NCBI RefSeq assembly: GCF_900696085.1
Contig: NZ_CAADFC020000029.1
Location: 62,001-126,000 of the forward strand
DNA: 64,000 nucleotides
Direction of reading: 5' to 3'
Origin: Bradyrhizobium ivorense
GTDB taxonomy: Bacteria; Pseudomonadota; Alphaproteobacteria; Rhizobiales; Xanthobacteraceae
Both the position numbers and the translations under genes were made by a program. The notes beneath the pieces were generated by a model. That model searched no databases, was not told where the DNA came from, and saw only the letters and a list, made by a program, of their open reading frames with translations. Below, piece after piece: positions 41,231 to 51,857 of this stretch (positions are counted from its first letter, which is position 1; each line of letters opens with the position of its first letter).

Positions 41231-41234
41231 AGGG

Positions 41235-42248
41235 ATGTACCAGACGTCAAGACCGCGGGGGGATTCCCCCGTTTCCATCATCGGCGCAGGCATAGCCGGC
41301 GCCTGGCATGCGCTGTTGCTCGCAGAGGCCGGACGAGCGGTTACCCTGCACGAGCGCAGTGACGCCACCATGACGGAATCCACAAGCCATTGGGCCGGCG
41401 GCATGCTGGCGCCATGGTGCGAGGCCGAGGCCGCCGAGCCCGTGATCTCCCGCCTCGGCATCCGCTCGCTGGATCTGTGGCGACAGCATTTTCCGAAAAC
41501 GCCGTTCAACGGCTCGCTGGTGGTGGCGCATCCGCGCGACCGCAGCGATTTCGAACGCTTCGCCCGGATGACCAGCGGCCACCAGAGGCTGGATGCAGAG
41601 GGCGTGCGCGCGCTCGAGCCATCGCTCGAGGGCCGCTTCCGCGATGCGCTGTTCTATCCTGACGAGGGCCATGTCGAGCCGCGCCGCGTGCTGCCCGAAC
41701 TGCATACCGCGATCGAGCGCGCCGGCGGCACCATCAAGTTCGGCAGCGATGCCGAGGCCGGCGATCTCGACGGCCTTGTGATCGACTGCCGCGGCCTTTC
41801 CGCGCGCGACCGCGAGTCGAGCCTGCGCGGCGTCAAGGGCGAGATGGTCATCATCGAGACCGCGGAGGTTACGCTGTCGCGCCCGGTGCGGCTGATCCAT
41901 CCGCGCTGGCCGCTCTATGTGATCCCGCGCGGCGACGGCCGCTTCATGCTCGGCGCGACCTCGATCGAGGCCGAGGACACTGGCGTCAGCGTGCGCTCGG
42001 CGCTGGAACTTTTGGGCGCAGCCTATGTCGTGCATCCGGCGTTTGCCGAGGCACGTATCGTCGAATTCGGCGCCGGGCTGCGGCCTGCTTTCCCGGACAA
42101 TCTGCCGAAAATCAGGATCGAGCAGGAACGCATCACGGTGAACGGACTCTACCGTCATGGCTTCCTGCTGGCGCCGGCGCTGGCCGAGCTAACGCTCGCC
42201 TATCTCGCGCGCGGCGAAATCGACAACGAGGTGATGCAATGCGCGTGA
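41235..42248 (+). CDS. thiO: Glycine oxidase ThiO (thiazole synthesis)
   Basis: A 337-residue FAD enzyme of the DAO family that oxidises glycine to iminoglycine for the thiazole ring of thiamine. The FAD site is VSIIGAGIAGAWHALLLAEA (about 13-32), with HWAGGMLAPWCEAEAA and, near the end, GLYRHGFLLAPALAEL, typical of ThiO/DAO proteins. It is the first gene behind the TPP riboswitch. Its stop overlaps the thiS start by 10 bases, so the two are translated together. Confidence 0.92.
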   Translation: MYQTSRPRGDSPVSIIGAGIAGAWHALLLAEAGRAVTLHERSDATMTESTSHWAGGMLAPWCEAEAAEPVISRLGIRSLDLWRQHFPKTPFNGSLVVAHPRDRSDFERFARMTSGHQRLDAEGVRALEPSLEGRFRDALFYPDEGHVEPRRVLPELHTAIERAGGTIKFGSDAEAGDLDGLVIDCRGLSARDRESSLRGVKGEMVIIETAEVTLSRPVRLIHPRWPLYVIPRGDGRFMLGATSIEAEDTGVSVRSALELLGAAYVVHPAFAEARIVEFGAGLRPAFPDNLPKIRIEQERITVNGLYRHGFLLAPALAELTLAYLARGEIDNEVMQCA

Positions 42249-42436
42249 TCGTCAACGGCGAGCAGCGCGAGATCGCGGCAGGCAGCGTCGGCGCCCTGCT
42301 CGCCGAGCTCGACTATGAGGGCACGCATTTCGCGATCGCGCTGAATTACGATGTGGTGCCGAAGAGCCGCTGGGCCGAGACCCCGCTGAAAGCCGGCGAC
42401 GAGATCGAGATCATCACGCCGCGGCAGGGAGGGTGA
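42239..42436 (+). CDS. thiS: Sulfur carrier protein ThiS
   Basis: A 65-residue ubiquitin-fold protein ending in Gly-Gly (TPRQGG), the site activated by adenylylation and thiocarboxylation. It starts [20 protein letters not shown], and the [13 protein letters not shown] segment is typical of ThiS. It overlaps thiO by 10 bases. Between thiS and thiG lies a 118-base palindromic repeat. Confidence 0.93.
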   Translation: MRVIVNGEQREIAAGSVGALLAELDYEGTHFAIALNYDVVPKSRWAETPLKAGDEIEIITPRQGG

Positions 42437-42471
42437 TGGTGAGGACTGCGCACGTTCCGCACACTCCGCTC

Positions 42472-42589
42472 TCATCGCCCGGCCTGTGCGCATGGCGCAC
42501 ATGGACCGGGCGATCCAGTACGCCGCGGCCTCTCGGGTCAACTACAGGCGCCCCGGCGTACTGGATCCCCGCTTTCGCGGGGATGACGA
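42472..42589. repeat. Palindromic repeat A (TCATCGCCCGG...GGGGATGAC type), in thi operon
   Basis: TCATCGCCCGGCCTGTGCGC, then GACCGGGCGATCCAGTACGC, CGCGGC and, at the far side, GTACTGGATCCCCGCTTTCG and GGGGATGAC. Near-identical copies are at 51858-51959, 63253-63373 and 63461-63563. This copy separates thiS from thiG. Confidence 0.85.
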
Positions 42590-42614
42590 CCTCATTTGGG
42601 GAGACACCTCCGAC

Positions 42615-43397
42615 ATGGTGAACTTCTACGGCAAATCCTTCGCCTCTCGTCTGCTGATCGGCACGGCGCTGTACCCCTCGCCCGCGATCATGCAAGCGGC
42701 GATCCGAGCCTCCGGCGCCAGCATCGTCACGGTGTCGCTGCGGCGCGAGGCGGCGGGCGGCAAGACCGGCGATGCGTTCTGGTCGCTGATCCGCGAGCTC
42801 GGCGTCACCGTGCTGCCCAACACCGCCGGCTGTCGCAGCGTCAAGGAAGCCGTCACCACGGCGAAGCTGGCGCGCGAATTGTTCGACACGCCCTGGATCA
42901 AGCTCGAAGTGATCGCCGACAACGACACGCTGCAGCCCGACGTGGTCGGCCTGGTCGAAGCGGCCTCTATCCTGATCAAGGACGGCTTTGAGGTGTTCCC
43001 CTATTGCACCGAGGATTTTTCGGTGGCCGCGCGGCTGGTCGACGCCGGCTGCAAGGTGGTGATGCCGTGGGCCGCGCCGATCGGCAGCGCCAAGGGCATC
43101 ATCAACCGCGACGCCTTGAGGTTGCTGCGCGACCGGCTGCCCGACATCACGCTGGTGGTCGATGCCGGCATTGGCGCGCCGTCGCATGCGGCGGAGGCGC
43201 TCGAGCTCGGCTACGACGCCGTGCTGCTCAACACCGCCGTCGCGAAAGCCGCCGATCCGGTCGCGATGGCAAACGCCTTCCGCCTCGGCGTCGAGGCCGG
43301 CCGCACCGCCTACGAAGCCGGGCTGATGGAAGCCCGCGACTTCGCCTCCCCCTCCACCCCTGTCGTTGGGACACCGTTCTGGCATGCCGTATCCTGA
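42615..43397 (+). CDS. thiG: Thiazole synthase ThiG
   Basis: A 260-residue TIM-barrel enzyme that builds the thiazole phosphate from DXP, iminoglycine and ThiS thiocarboxylate. The Schiff-base Lys96 is in [17 protein letters not shown], and phosphate-binding GIIN and [17 protein letters not shown] are in place. It follows the repeat. Length and motifs are normal. ATG 42615 is the start that fits the family's N-terminus ([20 protein letters not shown]). Confidence 0.94.
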   Translation: MVNFYGKSFASRLLIGTALYPSPAIMQAAIRASGASIVTVSLRREAAGGKTGDAFWSLIRELGVTVLPNTAGCRSVKEAVTTAKLARELFDTPWIKLEVIADNDTLQPDVVGLVEAASILIKDGFEVFPYCTEDFSVAARLVDAGCKVVMPWAAPIGSAKGIINRDALRLLRDRLPDITLVVDAGIGAPSHAAEALELGYDAVLLNTAVAKAADPVAMANAFRLGVEAGRTAYEAGLMEARDFASPSTPVVGTPFWHAVS

Positions 43398-43992
43398 TCG
43401 CTTTTATCCCGTCGTCGACAGCATCAAATGGGTCGAGCGACTGACAAAACTCGGCGTCGGCACCATCCAGCTGCGCGCCAAGGAGCTCGACGACGGCGCC
43501 GCGCTGCAGATCGTCAGCGACGCACTGGCGGTGACCAAGGGGACATCGACAAAACTCGTGGTCAATGATTACTGGCGCGCGGCGATCGTCGCCGGCGCCG
43601 AACATCTGCATCTCGGCCAGGAAGACCTTGCCGACGCCGACCTCGCCGAGATCCGCAAGGCCAAGCTGACGCTCGGCATCTCCACCCATGACGATGCCGA
43701 GCTCGCCACGGCGCTCGCCGCGAAGCCCGACTACGTCGCGCTCGGCCCGATTTTCTTCACCACGCTGAAGTCGATGCGGTTCGAGCCGCAGGGCATCCCG
43801 AAGATCACCGAATGGAAGCAGCGCATCAGCGCCATCCCCCTTGTCGCGATCGGCGGCATCAAGTTCGAGCACGCGGCCGAGATCTTTGCCGCCGGCGCCG
43901 ACTCGATCGCCGTCGTCTCCGACGTCACCCAGAACGCCGACCCCGACGCGCGGGTGCGGCAATGGCTCGGCCTCGAAGCGGAGGCCGCGTGA
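43384..43992 (+). CDS. thiE: Thiamine phosphate synthase ThiE
   Basis: A 202-residue TIM-barrel enzyme joining HMP-PP and thiazole phosphate to thiamine phosphate. It keeps [36 protein letters not shown] and [15 protein letters not shown], with a C-terminal [20 protein letters not shown]. It begins 14 bases inside the thiG gene, which implies coupled translation. The chosen ATG 43384 starts [14 protein letters not shown]; a start at 43366 is possible. Confidence 0.93.
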   Translation: MPYPDRFYPVVDSIKWVERLTKLGVGTIQLRAKELDDGAALQIVSDALAVTKGTSTKLVVNDYWRAAIVAGAEHLHLGQEDLADADLAEIRKAKLTLGISTHDDAELATALAAKPDYVALGPIFFTTLKSMRFEPQGIPKITEWKQRISAIPLVAIGGIKFEHAAEIFAAGADSIAVVSDVTQNADPDARVRQWLGLEAEAA

Positions 43993-44017
43993 TGCACGGC
44001 ATCGCACACTACTCATC

Positions 44018-44121
44018 CCGTCACCCTGAGGTGGCCGCTTCTTCAGCGGCCCTCGAAGGGTCGACGGCCCGGCTCGTCGACCCTTCGAGGCGCGCAAGTG
44101 CGCGCACCTCAGGGTGACGAG
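44018..44121. repeat. Palindromic repeat B (GTCACCCTGAGG...CCTCAGGGTGAC), in thi operon
   Basis: GTCACCCTGAGGTGGCCGCT, CCTCGAAGGGTCGACG, then CGTCGACCCTTCGAGGCGCG and GCACCTCAGGGTGACGA. The arms are complementary over most of their length. Related elements are at 51996-52127 and 63587-63719. It lies between thiE and thiC. Confidence 0.85.
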
Positions 44122-44145
44122 AACAACCATCGCTCAAGAGATTAA

Positions 44146-46026
<1,881 letters not shown>

Positions 46027-46106
46027 CCCTCACCGCTCGTCATGCCCGGGCAACAGCGCGAAGCGCGTCTTCGCGCTAGACGACCCGGGCATCCATCGCA
46101 AAGCGA

Positions 46107-46133
46107 AAGGCCGGGCGAGAGCCCGGCCTTTTT
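46107..46133 (+). terminator. Strong intrinsic terminator after thiC
   Basis: AAGGCCGGGC and GCCCGGCCTT are perfectly complementary with a GAGA tetraloop, followed by TTT. It ends the thiamine operon 81 bases after the thiC stop. Confidence 0.9.
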
Positions 46134-46148
46134 GCGCAATAAAGTAGC

Positions 46149-46249
46149 CGGATGAGCGACGTGTCCGCCATAGCTCGAAGAGCGACGGCGGAAGCGATAT
46201 CCGGGGTTTCTCTCGGCCCCGCATCTCGCTACGCTCACGCGGGCTACAG
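46149..46249. repeat. Diverged TAGCCGGATGAGC repeat
   Basis: TAGCCGGATGAGCGACGTGT near the start and GATATCCGGGGTTTCTC ... CGCGGGCTAC at the end. This is a weaker member of the GTAGCCCGGAT family. Confidence 0.5.
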
Positions 46250-46273
46250 ACCGCTCACTCGGCAGAGACCGCC

Positions 46274-46678
46274 ATGACCGACAATCTCACCGGCGTCTGG
46301 GACGGCAGCTACGTTCAACCTGATACCGGCGTGGTCACGTTTCTGGCCACCCTGATCGAGTCCGGCGGCGCGCTCGGCGGCAGCATCACCGAACCCTGTA
46401 TGATGCCCGCTTGTCCGCTGACCACCCACAACGCATCGGTTACCGGCCATCGCTCCGGCAGCGCGGTCGCCTTCGTCAAGCGCTACGAGCCGCCGGGCTA
46501 CGGCTACGACACCGTGCATTACGAAGGCGCGGTCAACGCCGAGGCGACCGAGATCGACGGCCACTGGAAGATCCCCGGCACACAGTTCTCGGGCACGTTT
46601 CTGATGATCCGCGCCAGCCGGCCGGCGGAGCAGGTGGCAGGCGAAGAACGGACCAAGGAGCCGGTGCGCAACCGGTAG
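46274..46678 (+). CDS. Conserved hypothetical protein (134 aa)
   Basis: A 134-residue protein without signal peptide. It reads MTDNLTGVWDGSYVQPDTGV, then VTFLATLIESGGALGGSITE, SAVAFVKRYEPPGYGYDTVH and DGHWKIPGTQFSGTFLMIRA. The L-x-G-x-W-x-G and T-G-x-W beta-strand rhythm suggests a small beta-barrel, like lipocalin-fold or DUF proteins of similar size, but no family is certain. It is preserved in many Bradyrhizobium genomes as I recall, with unknown function. Confidence 0.65.
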   Translation: MTDNLTGVWDGSYVQPDTGVVTFLATLIESGGALGGSITEPCMMPACPLTTHNASVTGHRSGSAVAFVKRYEPPGYGYDTVHYEGAVNAEATEIDGHWKIPGTQFSGTFLMIRASRPAEQVAGEERTKEPVRNR

Positions 46679-46810
46679 GGCGGATCAGCGAAGCGTAATC
46701 CGCCGTTTTTCCAATGCGACTAGATCGGTGGGTTGCCGCGTCGCTAACCAATCCTACGATCCTGGAATCAGCAAACTGGGCTCGGCTCGCTTGCCGTGGC
46801 ATGACCGGTT

Positions 46811-47194
46811 CTATGCCGCCACTTCCGCTTGGCGAATGTCACGTTGCGCTTTGAATGCAGCGATGAACACCTCGAGGCCAACCGGGGTCAAACCGTTCTC
46901 GCTGATGAGACCCAACCGCATCAGGTTGATTGTCTCGTTCATGCTGTCACCATGCAACGACCCGCCGCCGAACAGCTTGATGATAATTCGCTGCTCCCGG
47001 CGCGTCATGTTATTCCAGAGCGTCAGAGCGGACACCCATGCCTCGTGCGAATCGCTGAATGACACTTTGGAAATTAGCCGATCGCCCGGAGGCCAAATCG
47101 TGGCGGATATCGCCGCGCGTTGAGAAGAGCCCCCGTTTTCAACAGACCAGCAAGCGAGGTCCGGGTGAGCAAAGTGCGTAGCCGGGTTAGCCAA
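46811..47194 (-). CDS. Hypothetical protein with uncertain start
   Basis: An open frame of up to 127 codons. The C-terminal 65 residues (MTRREQRIIIKLFGGGSLHG, then NETINLMRLGLISENGLTPV and GLEVFIAAFKAQ) look like a real small alpha-helical protein, possibly winged-helix-like. The N-terminal 62 residues have no clear features, so the real start may be 47008. Neither start has a strong ribosome site. Function unknown. Confidence 0.5.
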   Translation of the reverse strand: MANPATHFAHPDLACWSVENGGSSQRAAISATIWPPGDRLISKVSFSDSHEAWVSALTLWNNMTRREQRIIIKLFGGGSLHGDSMNETINLMRLGLISENGLTPVGLEVFIAAFKAQRDIRQAEVAA

Positions 47195-47288
47195 CGGGTC
47201 CGCGCTTGGCGTGGCCCGATGACAGGCTCCGGCGTGCCCACCGATTTGGCCGACGAAAGAATGGCGGGTTATGCCTCGCTAATCCGAC

Positions 47289-48944
47289 CTACGAAGCCGC
47301 CGCCTGTACGCCAGCTTCTGCCTCTGCCCCAAACTCAATCTCCTCATACCCCTTCGCCGCGACCTCGTTGATGATGCCCAGAAACTTCGGCGTGCCGCCG
47401 TTGTAGACGAAGTAGCGCACGGTGCCCTCCTCGTGCCCCGCCACGTTCGAGTTGTAGCCGGTGAACCAGGACTTGGCTTTGCGCATCAGCATGATCTCGT
47501 ACATTTTGGCGACATGCGCGGTCCAGCGCTGCTGCGCATCCAGCGTTGCCTCGGCGCGCGTGTAGCCGCGGTCCCACATGAATTTCAGCAGGTTGGTGCA
47601 CCAGCCGACGCCGTTCTCGATGCCGCGCGGAAAGTTGGTCGAGGCGGAGGCGCTTTGCGGGCCGGTCGGCATCAGCAAATTCGGGAAGCCGTGGACCAGC
47701 ATGCCGAGGAAGGTGGACGGCGCCTGCTTCCATTTGTCGGCGAGCTTTTCGCCACCGATGCCAGTGATGTCGATCAGGTCGTAGGCGCCGGTGATGGCGT
47801 CGAAGCCGGTGGCGTAGACGATGATGTCGAAATCGTAGTCGCGCGCCGTGGTGCGCAGGCCGGTCTCGGTGACGCGGACCAGCGGCGTCTCGCTGAGATC
47901 GACGAGGTGCACGTTATCGCGGTTGTAGGCCTCGAAGTAGTTCGTCTCCAGCGGCAGGCGCTGCACGCCAAAACCGTGATCTCGCGGGATCAGCTTTTCG
48001 GCGACCTTCGGATCGTTCACGCGGCCGCGAATGCGGTCCGCGATATACGCCGACAGCTCGGCATTGGCGGCTTCGTCCATGAAGATTTCGCGAAAGTTCG
48101 CGAGCCAGATGCCGAAGCCGGGCTCGTCGTAGAGCCTGTCCCACAGCGCGAGGCGCTCCTCGCGGCTCACCTCGTAGAATCCGCGGCTCTGCGGCCCATG
48201 GACAAAGCTGCCCGGCGTCAGCGCGCAGGCGGCAAAGATCTCGTCATAGCGGGCGCGGATGTCGGCCATCTCCGCCTCCGAGATCGCGCTGTTGTTGAGC
48301 GGCGCGCTCCAGTTCGGCCGGCGCTGGAACACCGTGAGCTCGCCGACCTTGTCAGCGATCTCGCCGATCACCTGAATGCCGGTGGCGCCGGTGCCGATCA
48401 CCGCGACCTTCTTGCCGGTGAGATCGACCGGTTCGTGCGGCCAGTAATAGGTGTGGAACGACCGGCCCTTGAAGTCGTCGATCCCAGGCACGCGCGGCAT
48501 GGTCGGCGCCGAGAGCAGCCCGATCGCCAGCACCACGAAGCGGCAGGTCAGCTCGCGGCCGTCACTGAGCGTGAGGTGCCAGAGATCGCGCGTCTCGTCG
48601 AAGCGCATCGCGTCGACCTTGCAATTGAACTGCATGTGCCGTCGCAGATCGAATTTGTCGGCGACATAATTGAGGTAGCGCAGGTTCTCGGGCTGGCCGG
48701 AAAAACGCTCCTTCCAGTGCCACTCGTCGAGCAGCTCGCGCGAGAACGAAAAACCGTAGGTGTAGCTTTCGGAATCGAAGCGGCAACCGGGATAGCGATT
48801 CCAGTACCAGGTGCCGCCGAGATCGGGCGCGCCTTCCAGCACGGTGGCATCGATGCCGAGATCGACCAGCCGCTTGATCTGGTAGATGCCGGCGACGCCG
48901 GCGCCGACCACGATCACCTCGTAATGGGTTTTTGCTTCGCCCAT
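47289..48944 (-). CDS. Baeyer-Villiger type flavin monooxygenase
   Basis: A 551-residue complete monooxygenase of the cyclohexanone/phenylacetone type (FAD and NADPH). GAGVAG (14-19) begins the FAD site, GGTWYWNRYPG follows (43-53), then the fingerprint FKGRSFHTYYWP (158-169, with His164), and VIGTGATGIQVIGEIAD as the second Rossmann site. It also has IIVYATGFDAITGAYDL near 375. All family motifs are intact, unlike those of the gene at the left edge. It might convert steroid or cyclic ketones; substrate unknown. It stands alone. Confidence 0.93.
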   Translation of the reverse strand: MGEAKTHYEVIVVGAGVAGIYQIKRLVDLGIDATVLEGAPDLGGTWYWNRYPGCRFDSESYTYGFSFSRELLDEWHWKERFSGQPENLRYLNYVADKFDLRRHMQFNCKVDAMRFDETRDLWHLTLSDGRELTCRFVVLAIGLLSAPTMPRVPGIDDFKGRSFHTYYWPHEPVDLTGKKVAVIGTGATGIQVIGEIADKVGELTVFQRRPNWSAPLNNSAISEAEMADIRARYDEIFAACALTPGSFVHGPQSRGFYEVSREERLALWDRLYDEPGFGIWLANFREIFMDEAANAELSAYIADRIRGRVNDPKVAEKLIPRDHGFGVQRLPLETNYFEAYNRDNVHLVDLSETPLVRVTETGLRTTARDYDFDIIVYATGFDAITGAYDLIDITGIGGEKLADKWKQAPSTFLGMLVHGFPNLLMPTGPQSASASTNFPRGIENGVGWCTNLLKFMWDRGYTRAEATLDAQQRWTAHVAKMYEIMLMRKAKSWFTGYNSNVAGHEEGTVRYFVYNGGTPKFLGIINEVAAKGYEEIEFGAEAEAGVQAAAS

Positions 48945-49080
48945 CGGTTCCTGCTCCGGAATTCTTGCCTGGTTGACGCGATTACAGACCGTTTTGCCTG
49001 ATCAGGCAACCGCAGGATCGACGACGCAGCTTGCGTTGAGGCGCTGCCTGCGCGACATCGATCCCTGCAACTCAACGGCG

Positions 49081-49147
49081 CGTAGCCCGGATGAGCGCAG
49101 CGACATCCGGGGCCTCTCCCCGCATATCGCTGCGCTCATGCGGGCTA
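49081..49147. repeat. GTAGCCCGGATGAGC palindromic repeat
   Basis: GTAGCCCGGATGAGCGCAGC, then GACATCCGGGGCC and CATATCGCTGCGCTCATGCG with GGGCTAT. The sides can pair (GCCCGGATGAGCGCAG against CTGCGCTCATGCGGGC). It lies upstream of mug and may contain part of its promoter region. Confidence 0.6.
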
Positions 49148-49165
49148 TCAACACCATTCCTCAAA

Positions 49166-49681
49166 ATGCCGGACGATCTTCCCCACCGCCTCCCCGACCA
49201 GCTCCGCGCCAACCTCCGCCTCGTGTTCGTTGGCACCGCGGCCAGCACGCGCTCGGCCAAGCTCGGGCATTACTACGCGCATCCCGGCAATCGGTTCTGG
49301 CGGGCGCTGCATGAGGCCGGCATCACGCCGCGGCGCTATCGGCCGGATGAGTTTGCCGCGCTGCTCGCGCTCGGCATCGGCTTCACCGACCTTTCCAAGA
49401 CCGGCGCCGGGATGGATCGTGAGATTGCGCGGCCGTCGTTCGACGTGATCGGCTTTCGCGCGAAGATCGAGACGTTCCGGCCGAAGACCATCGCCTTCAC
49501 CAGCAAGAAGGCCGCGAGCCTGTTCTATCAGCGGCCGACCAGCGCGCTCGCGCTCGGCCGGCAGCCGACACTCACCGGCTTTCCCGCTGTGTTCGTGCTG
49601 CCGTCGCCATCGGGCGCGGCGTCCGGACATTGGACGTTGCAGCCGTGGCGGGAGCTCGCGGAGTGGATCGCGCCGATGTAG
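49166..49681 (+). CDS. mug: G/U mismatch-specific uracil DNA glycosylase
   Basis: A 171-residue DNA repair enzyme removing uracil and thymine from mismatches with guanine. The family signature is VFVGTAASTRSAKLGHYYAH, then PGNRFWRALHEAG, and the C-terminal motif VFVLPSPSGAASGHW. It starts at ATG 49166, which lacks a strong ribosome site. The TAG stop is inside the start of a palindromic repeat (49677-49764). Confidence 0.88.
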   Translation: MPDDLPHRLPDQLRANLRLVFVGTAASTRSAKLGHYYAHPGNRFWRALHEAGITPRRYRPDEFAALLALGIGFTDLSKTGAGMDREIARPSFDVIGFRAKIETFRPKTIAFTSKKAASLFYQRPTSALALGRQPTLTGFPAVFVLPSPSGAASGHWTLQPWRELAEWIAPM

Positions 49682-49764
49682 CCCGGATGGAGCGAAGCGC
49701 AATCCGGGAATCGCTTCCGCGGAGACACGGCCCCGGATTTCGCTTCACTCCATCCGGGCTACAT
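49677..49764. repeat. Long GTAGCCCGGATGGAG palindrome
   Basis: TGTAGCCCGGATGGAGCGAA and, at the other end, TTCGCTTCACTCCATCCGGG with CTACA are complementary, with about 40 bases between, including internal complementarity (ATCCGGGAATCG against GGCCCCGGATT). The mug stop codon is at 49679-49681. Confidence 0.8.
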
Positions 49765-49816
49765 GCTCCTTCGCCGTCACGCTCGCGGTGGGTTGCGAGA
49801 CGATGCGCTGGCGCCA

Positions 49817-50251
49817 CTATTCCTTCAACGTGATCGCAAGTCCGCTGAGGTCGAAGTTCGCCATCAGGCCGACCTGCTTGCCGCCCAGCTCCAAAATTGC
49901 GCCGTTCGGGTTGGTCAGCACGATGCCGCGGATCCCGGCGCCGAAGGCAACGCCGGCGCCCGCAGCGGCGTAGACGCCGGCGATGTCCTGGGCGCGGCGG
50001 ATGTTGCGCACCCGCCCCTGCAGCGTGGTCTGGGAGCCGCCGAACACGAGGCCGTAGTCGAGCCCGCCCGCCGTCAGCCCGTAGGTCTTGCCGTGGAAGG
50101 TCATTACGCCCTTGCCGGCGGAGCCGCCGAACACCCAGCCGCCCTTGAAGATGACGAGCGTCACGGCTCCTTCGTCGGCCAGCGCGGCGGACGATCCGGT
50201 GAGCAGCGCCAGTGCGAGCAGCACGGCGCGGGCGGCGGACGGAAATTTCAT
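49817..50251 (-). CDS. Exported conserved hypothetical protein (144 aa)
   Basis: A 144-residue protein with a signal peptide (1-25, ending ALA). The mature part is Gly/Ala-rich with regular pairs: FKGGWVFGGSAGKGVMTFHG, then KTYGLTAGGLDYGLVFGGSQ, VYAAAGAGVAFGAGIRGIVL and GGKQVGLMANFDLSGLAITL. This suggests a beta-rich envelope protein, perhaps distantly like other DUF families with Gly-rich strands. I do not name it. GGAGAATACCCC precedes ATG 50251. Confidence 0.65.
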   Translation of the reverse strand: MKFPSAARAVLLALALLTGSSAALADEGAVTLVIFKGGWVFGGSAGKGVMTFHGKTYGLTAGGLDYGLVFGGSQTTLQGRVRNIRRAQDIAGVYAAAGAGVAFGAGIRGIVLTNPNGAILELGGKQVGLMANFDLSGLAITLKE

Positions 50252-50374
50252 GGGGTATTCTCCAGACGGCAAATCGAGTCGCGCCAATCTAGCCGATGGG
50301 CGGCACCGTTGATGTGTCCGCAAAAGCACACAGAGTTGAGCTTGTAGCTGACGCCGCGGAGCCTATCATCGGGG

Positions 50375-50450
50375 CGGGCCAAAATTTCGCTTTGACGCGT
50401 TTTCATCACGCGAGCCGGCATCCACGTCGCGTGAAAGCGCTCTGAACACA
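50375..50450. repeat. Fragment of AGAGCATGATC-type repeat
   Basis: GGGCCAAAATTTCGCTTTGA, then CGCGTTTTCATCACGCGAGC and CCACGTCGCGTGAAAGCG. This matches the right half of the element at 16925-17095 (TTTGACGCGTTTTC...CGCGAACCGG). Confidence 0.5.
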
Positions 50451-50462
50451 GAATGGTGATCC

Positions 50463-50846
50463 ATGTCGATCCAGCACTTCCCTCCCCCGCCCGGCGTCAA
50501 GGCGCCGCCGCTCTCGTTCGGCGCCCGCGTCGGCGACCTGCTGTTCATCTCCGGCATTCCCGGCTTCGACGCCAACCGCGGGCTGCCCGACAGCTTCGAG
50601 GCGCAGTTCGCCAATGTCGTGACCAATTTCAAGCGCGTGCTCGGTGAGGCCGGCGCGACGATGCGCGACCTCGTCAAGGTCAATGTGCTGCTGACCCGCG
50701 CGTCCGACGTCGCCACGATGAACGTGCTGTACGCCGGCGCGTTCGGCCCGGCACCCTATCCCGCCCGCACCACCTGCGTCGTGGTGGCGCTGCCCGATCC
50801 GAAAATGCTGATCGAGATCGAGGGCGTGGCACAGGTGAAGGGGTGA
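50463..50846 (+). CDS. RidA family enamine/imine deaminase
   Basis: A 127-residue RidA (YjgF/YER057c) protein. Members hydrolyse reactive enamines and imines such as 2-aminoacrylate. The core FGARVGDLLFISGIPGFDAN, then FANVVTNFKRVLGEAGATMR and RTTCVVVALPDPKMLIEIEG is intact, with the key Arg102 in ARTTCVV. The protein is a likely trimer in the cytosol. No biosynthetic neighbour shows a special role. Confidence 0.88.
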   Translation: MSIQHFPPPPGVKAPPLSFGARVGDLLFISGIPGFDANRGLPDSFEAQFANVVTNFKRVLGEAGATMRDLVKVNVLLTRASDVATMNVLYAGAFGPAPYPARTTCVVVALPDPKMLIEIEGVAQVKG

Positions 50847-50887
50847 ACGCGCCGCTCGTCATTGCGTGATGGAGCCACCGCTGGAAG

Positions 50888-51072
50888 GGCTCCCTCTCCC
50901 CTTGCGGGAGAGGGTTGGGGAGAGGGGTGGCCCCGGGCGAGATGCGGGAATTGGATTCTGTTACATCAACGAGCATCGCGCTCGTCGAGAGCACGATGTC
51001 ACCGCGTTCCACTGACAGCGGAGCAAGCGGCCACCCCTCTCCCCAACCCTCCCCCGCAAGGGGGAGGGAGCC
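50888..51072. repeat. Two facing CCTCTCCCC repeats
   Basis: CTCCCTCTCCCCTTGCGGGA, then GAGGGTTGGGGAGAGGGGTGG at 50888-50931 faces CCACCCCTCTCCCCAACCCT with CCCCCGCAAGGGGGAGGGAG at 51031-51071. Each is a small hairpin, and the two are inverted copies. A third copy is at 60575-60612. Confidence 0.75.
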
Positions 51073-51153
51073 CAACCGGTGTGCTCACCTGACCTGATGT
51101 CGTTATCGCAGGGTGGATGAAGGCGTTTCAGCGCCGTGCACACGCCATTAAAC

Positions 51154-51663
51154 TCACGGCCGCGGCAGCGCTTCGCGCAGCGTGGCGCTGACGAAGCCGG
51201 CGGCGCGGCGGAAGGCTTCGTCGGTGTCGCCGCGGAAGGTTACGGTCCGCTGCAGCAGCAGTTTGTTGTCCTTGATGTCGACGAGCTGGACCTCGCCCCA
51301 TTGCACCAGCGTGCTCATCTTGCGGATGCCACCATAGACGACGAACTGCGCGCCGGACTGCCGCGCCGCGGCAGCGAAATCATCCGCCGGCATGCTTCCG
51401 GCCGTGCAAGGATGCTGCGCGCAGGCGACCGGCTGCACGCGATAGTCGCCGCTCCCGCCGAGGTCGCGGCGCAGATGCTCGCCGAAGGCGGTGACCAATG
51501 CTGTGTGCTTGGCCACCTGGTCGTTCGGCTCGCCCGAGGTATCGACATAGTCGAAATCCGCAATCGCAACGGCAACCGGCGATGCCGGCCATGTCGTGGC
51601 CGGACACAGGCACAGCGCCAGCACGGCGCAGAGCGTTTGCAACGAGGCGACTGTCCGGCGCAT
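51154..51663 (-). CDS. DUF2380-type secreted protein
   Basis: A 169-residue exported protein. The signal peptide (1-27) ends near WPASP; the mature part starts VAVAIADFDYVDTSGEPNDQ and contains LVTAFGEHLRRDLGGSGDYR, then AAAARQSGAQFVVYGGIRKM and STLVQWGEVQLVDIKDNKLL. This layout matches DUF2380 secreted proteins, found in Rhizobiales with unknown role (a domain with a receptor-like alpha/beta fold). Two Cys (CAQHPC) may pair. Confidence 0.8.
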   Translation of the reverse strand: MRRTVASLQTLCAVLALCLCPATTWPASPVAVAIADFDYVDTSGEPNDQVAKHTALVTAFGEHLRRDLGGSGDYRVQPVACAQHPCTAGSMPADDFAAAARQSGAQFVVYGGIRKMSTLVQWGEVQLVDIKDNKLLLQRTVTFRGDTDEAFRRAAGFVSATLREALPRP

Positions 51664-51857
51664 GAGGTTTCTCCCGAATGACTGCTTGAGCACGCGGCCT
51701 GGCGCAAGGCGACCACAGAACGGCCGCGCCCACAATCGCCAAGATCGGCCGCGCCAGCAAAATCCGACGCCGGCTGCAACTGGAGAGGGCAGAACGAGAA
51801 GCAAAGCTCGGGCAAATCATGTCGCGAGAACGCGAAGGTGCGTCCCCACCCACAACT

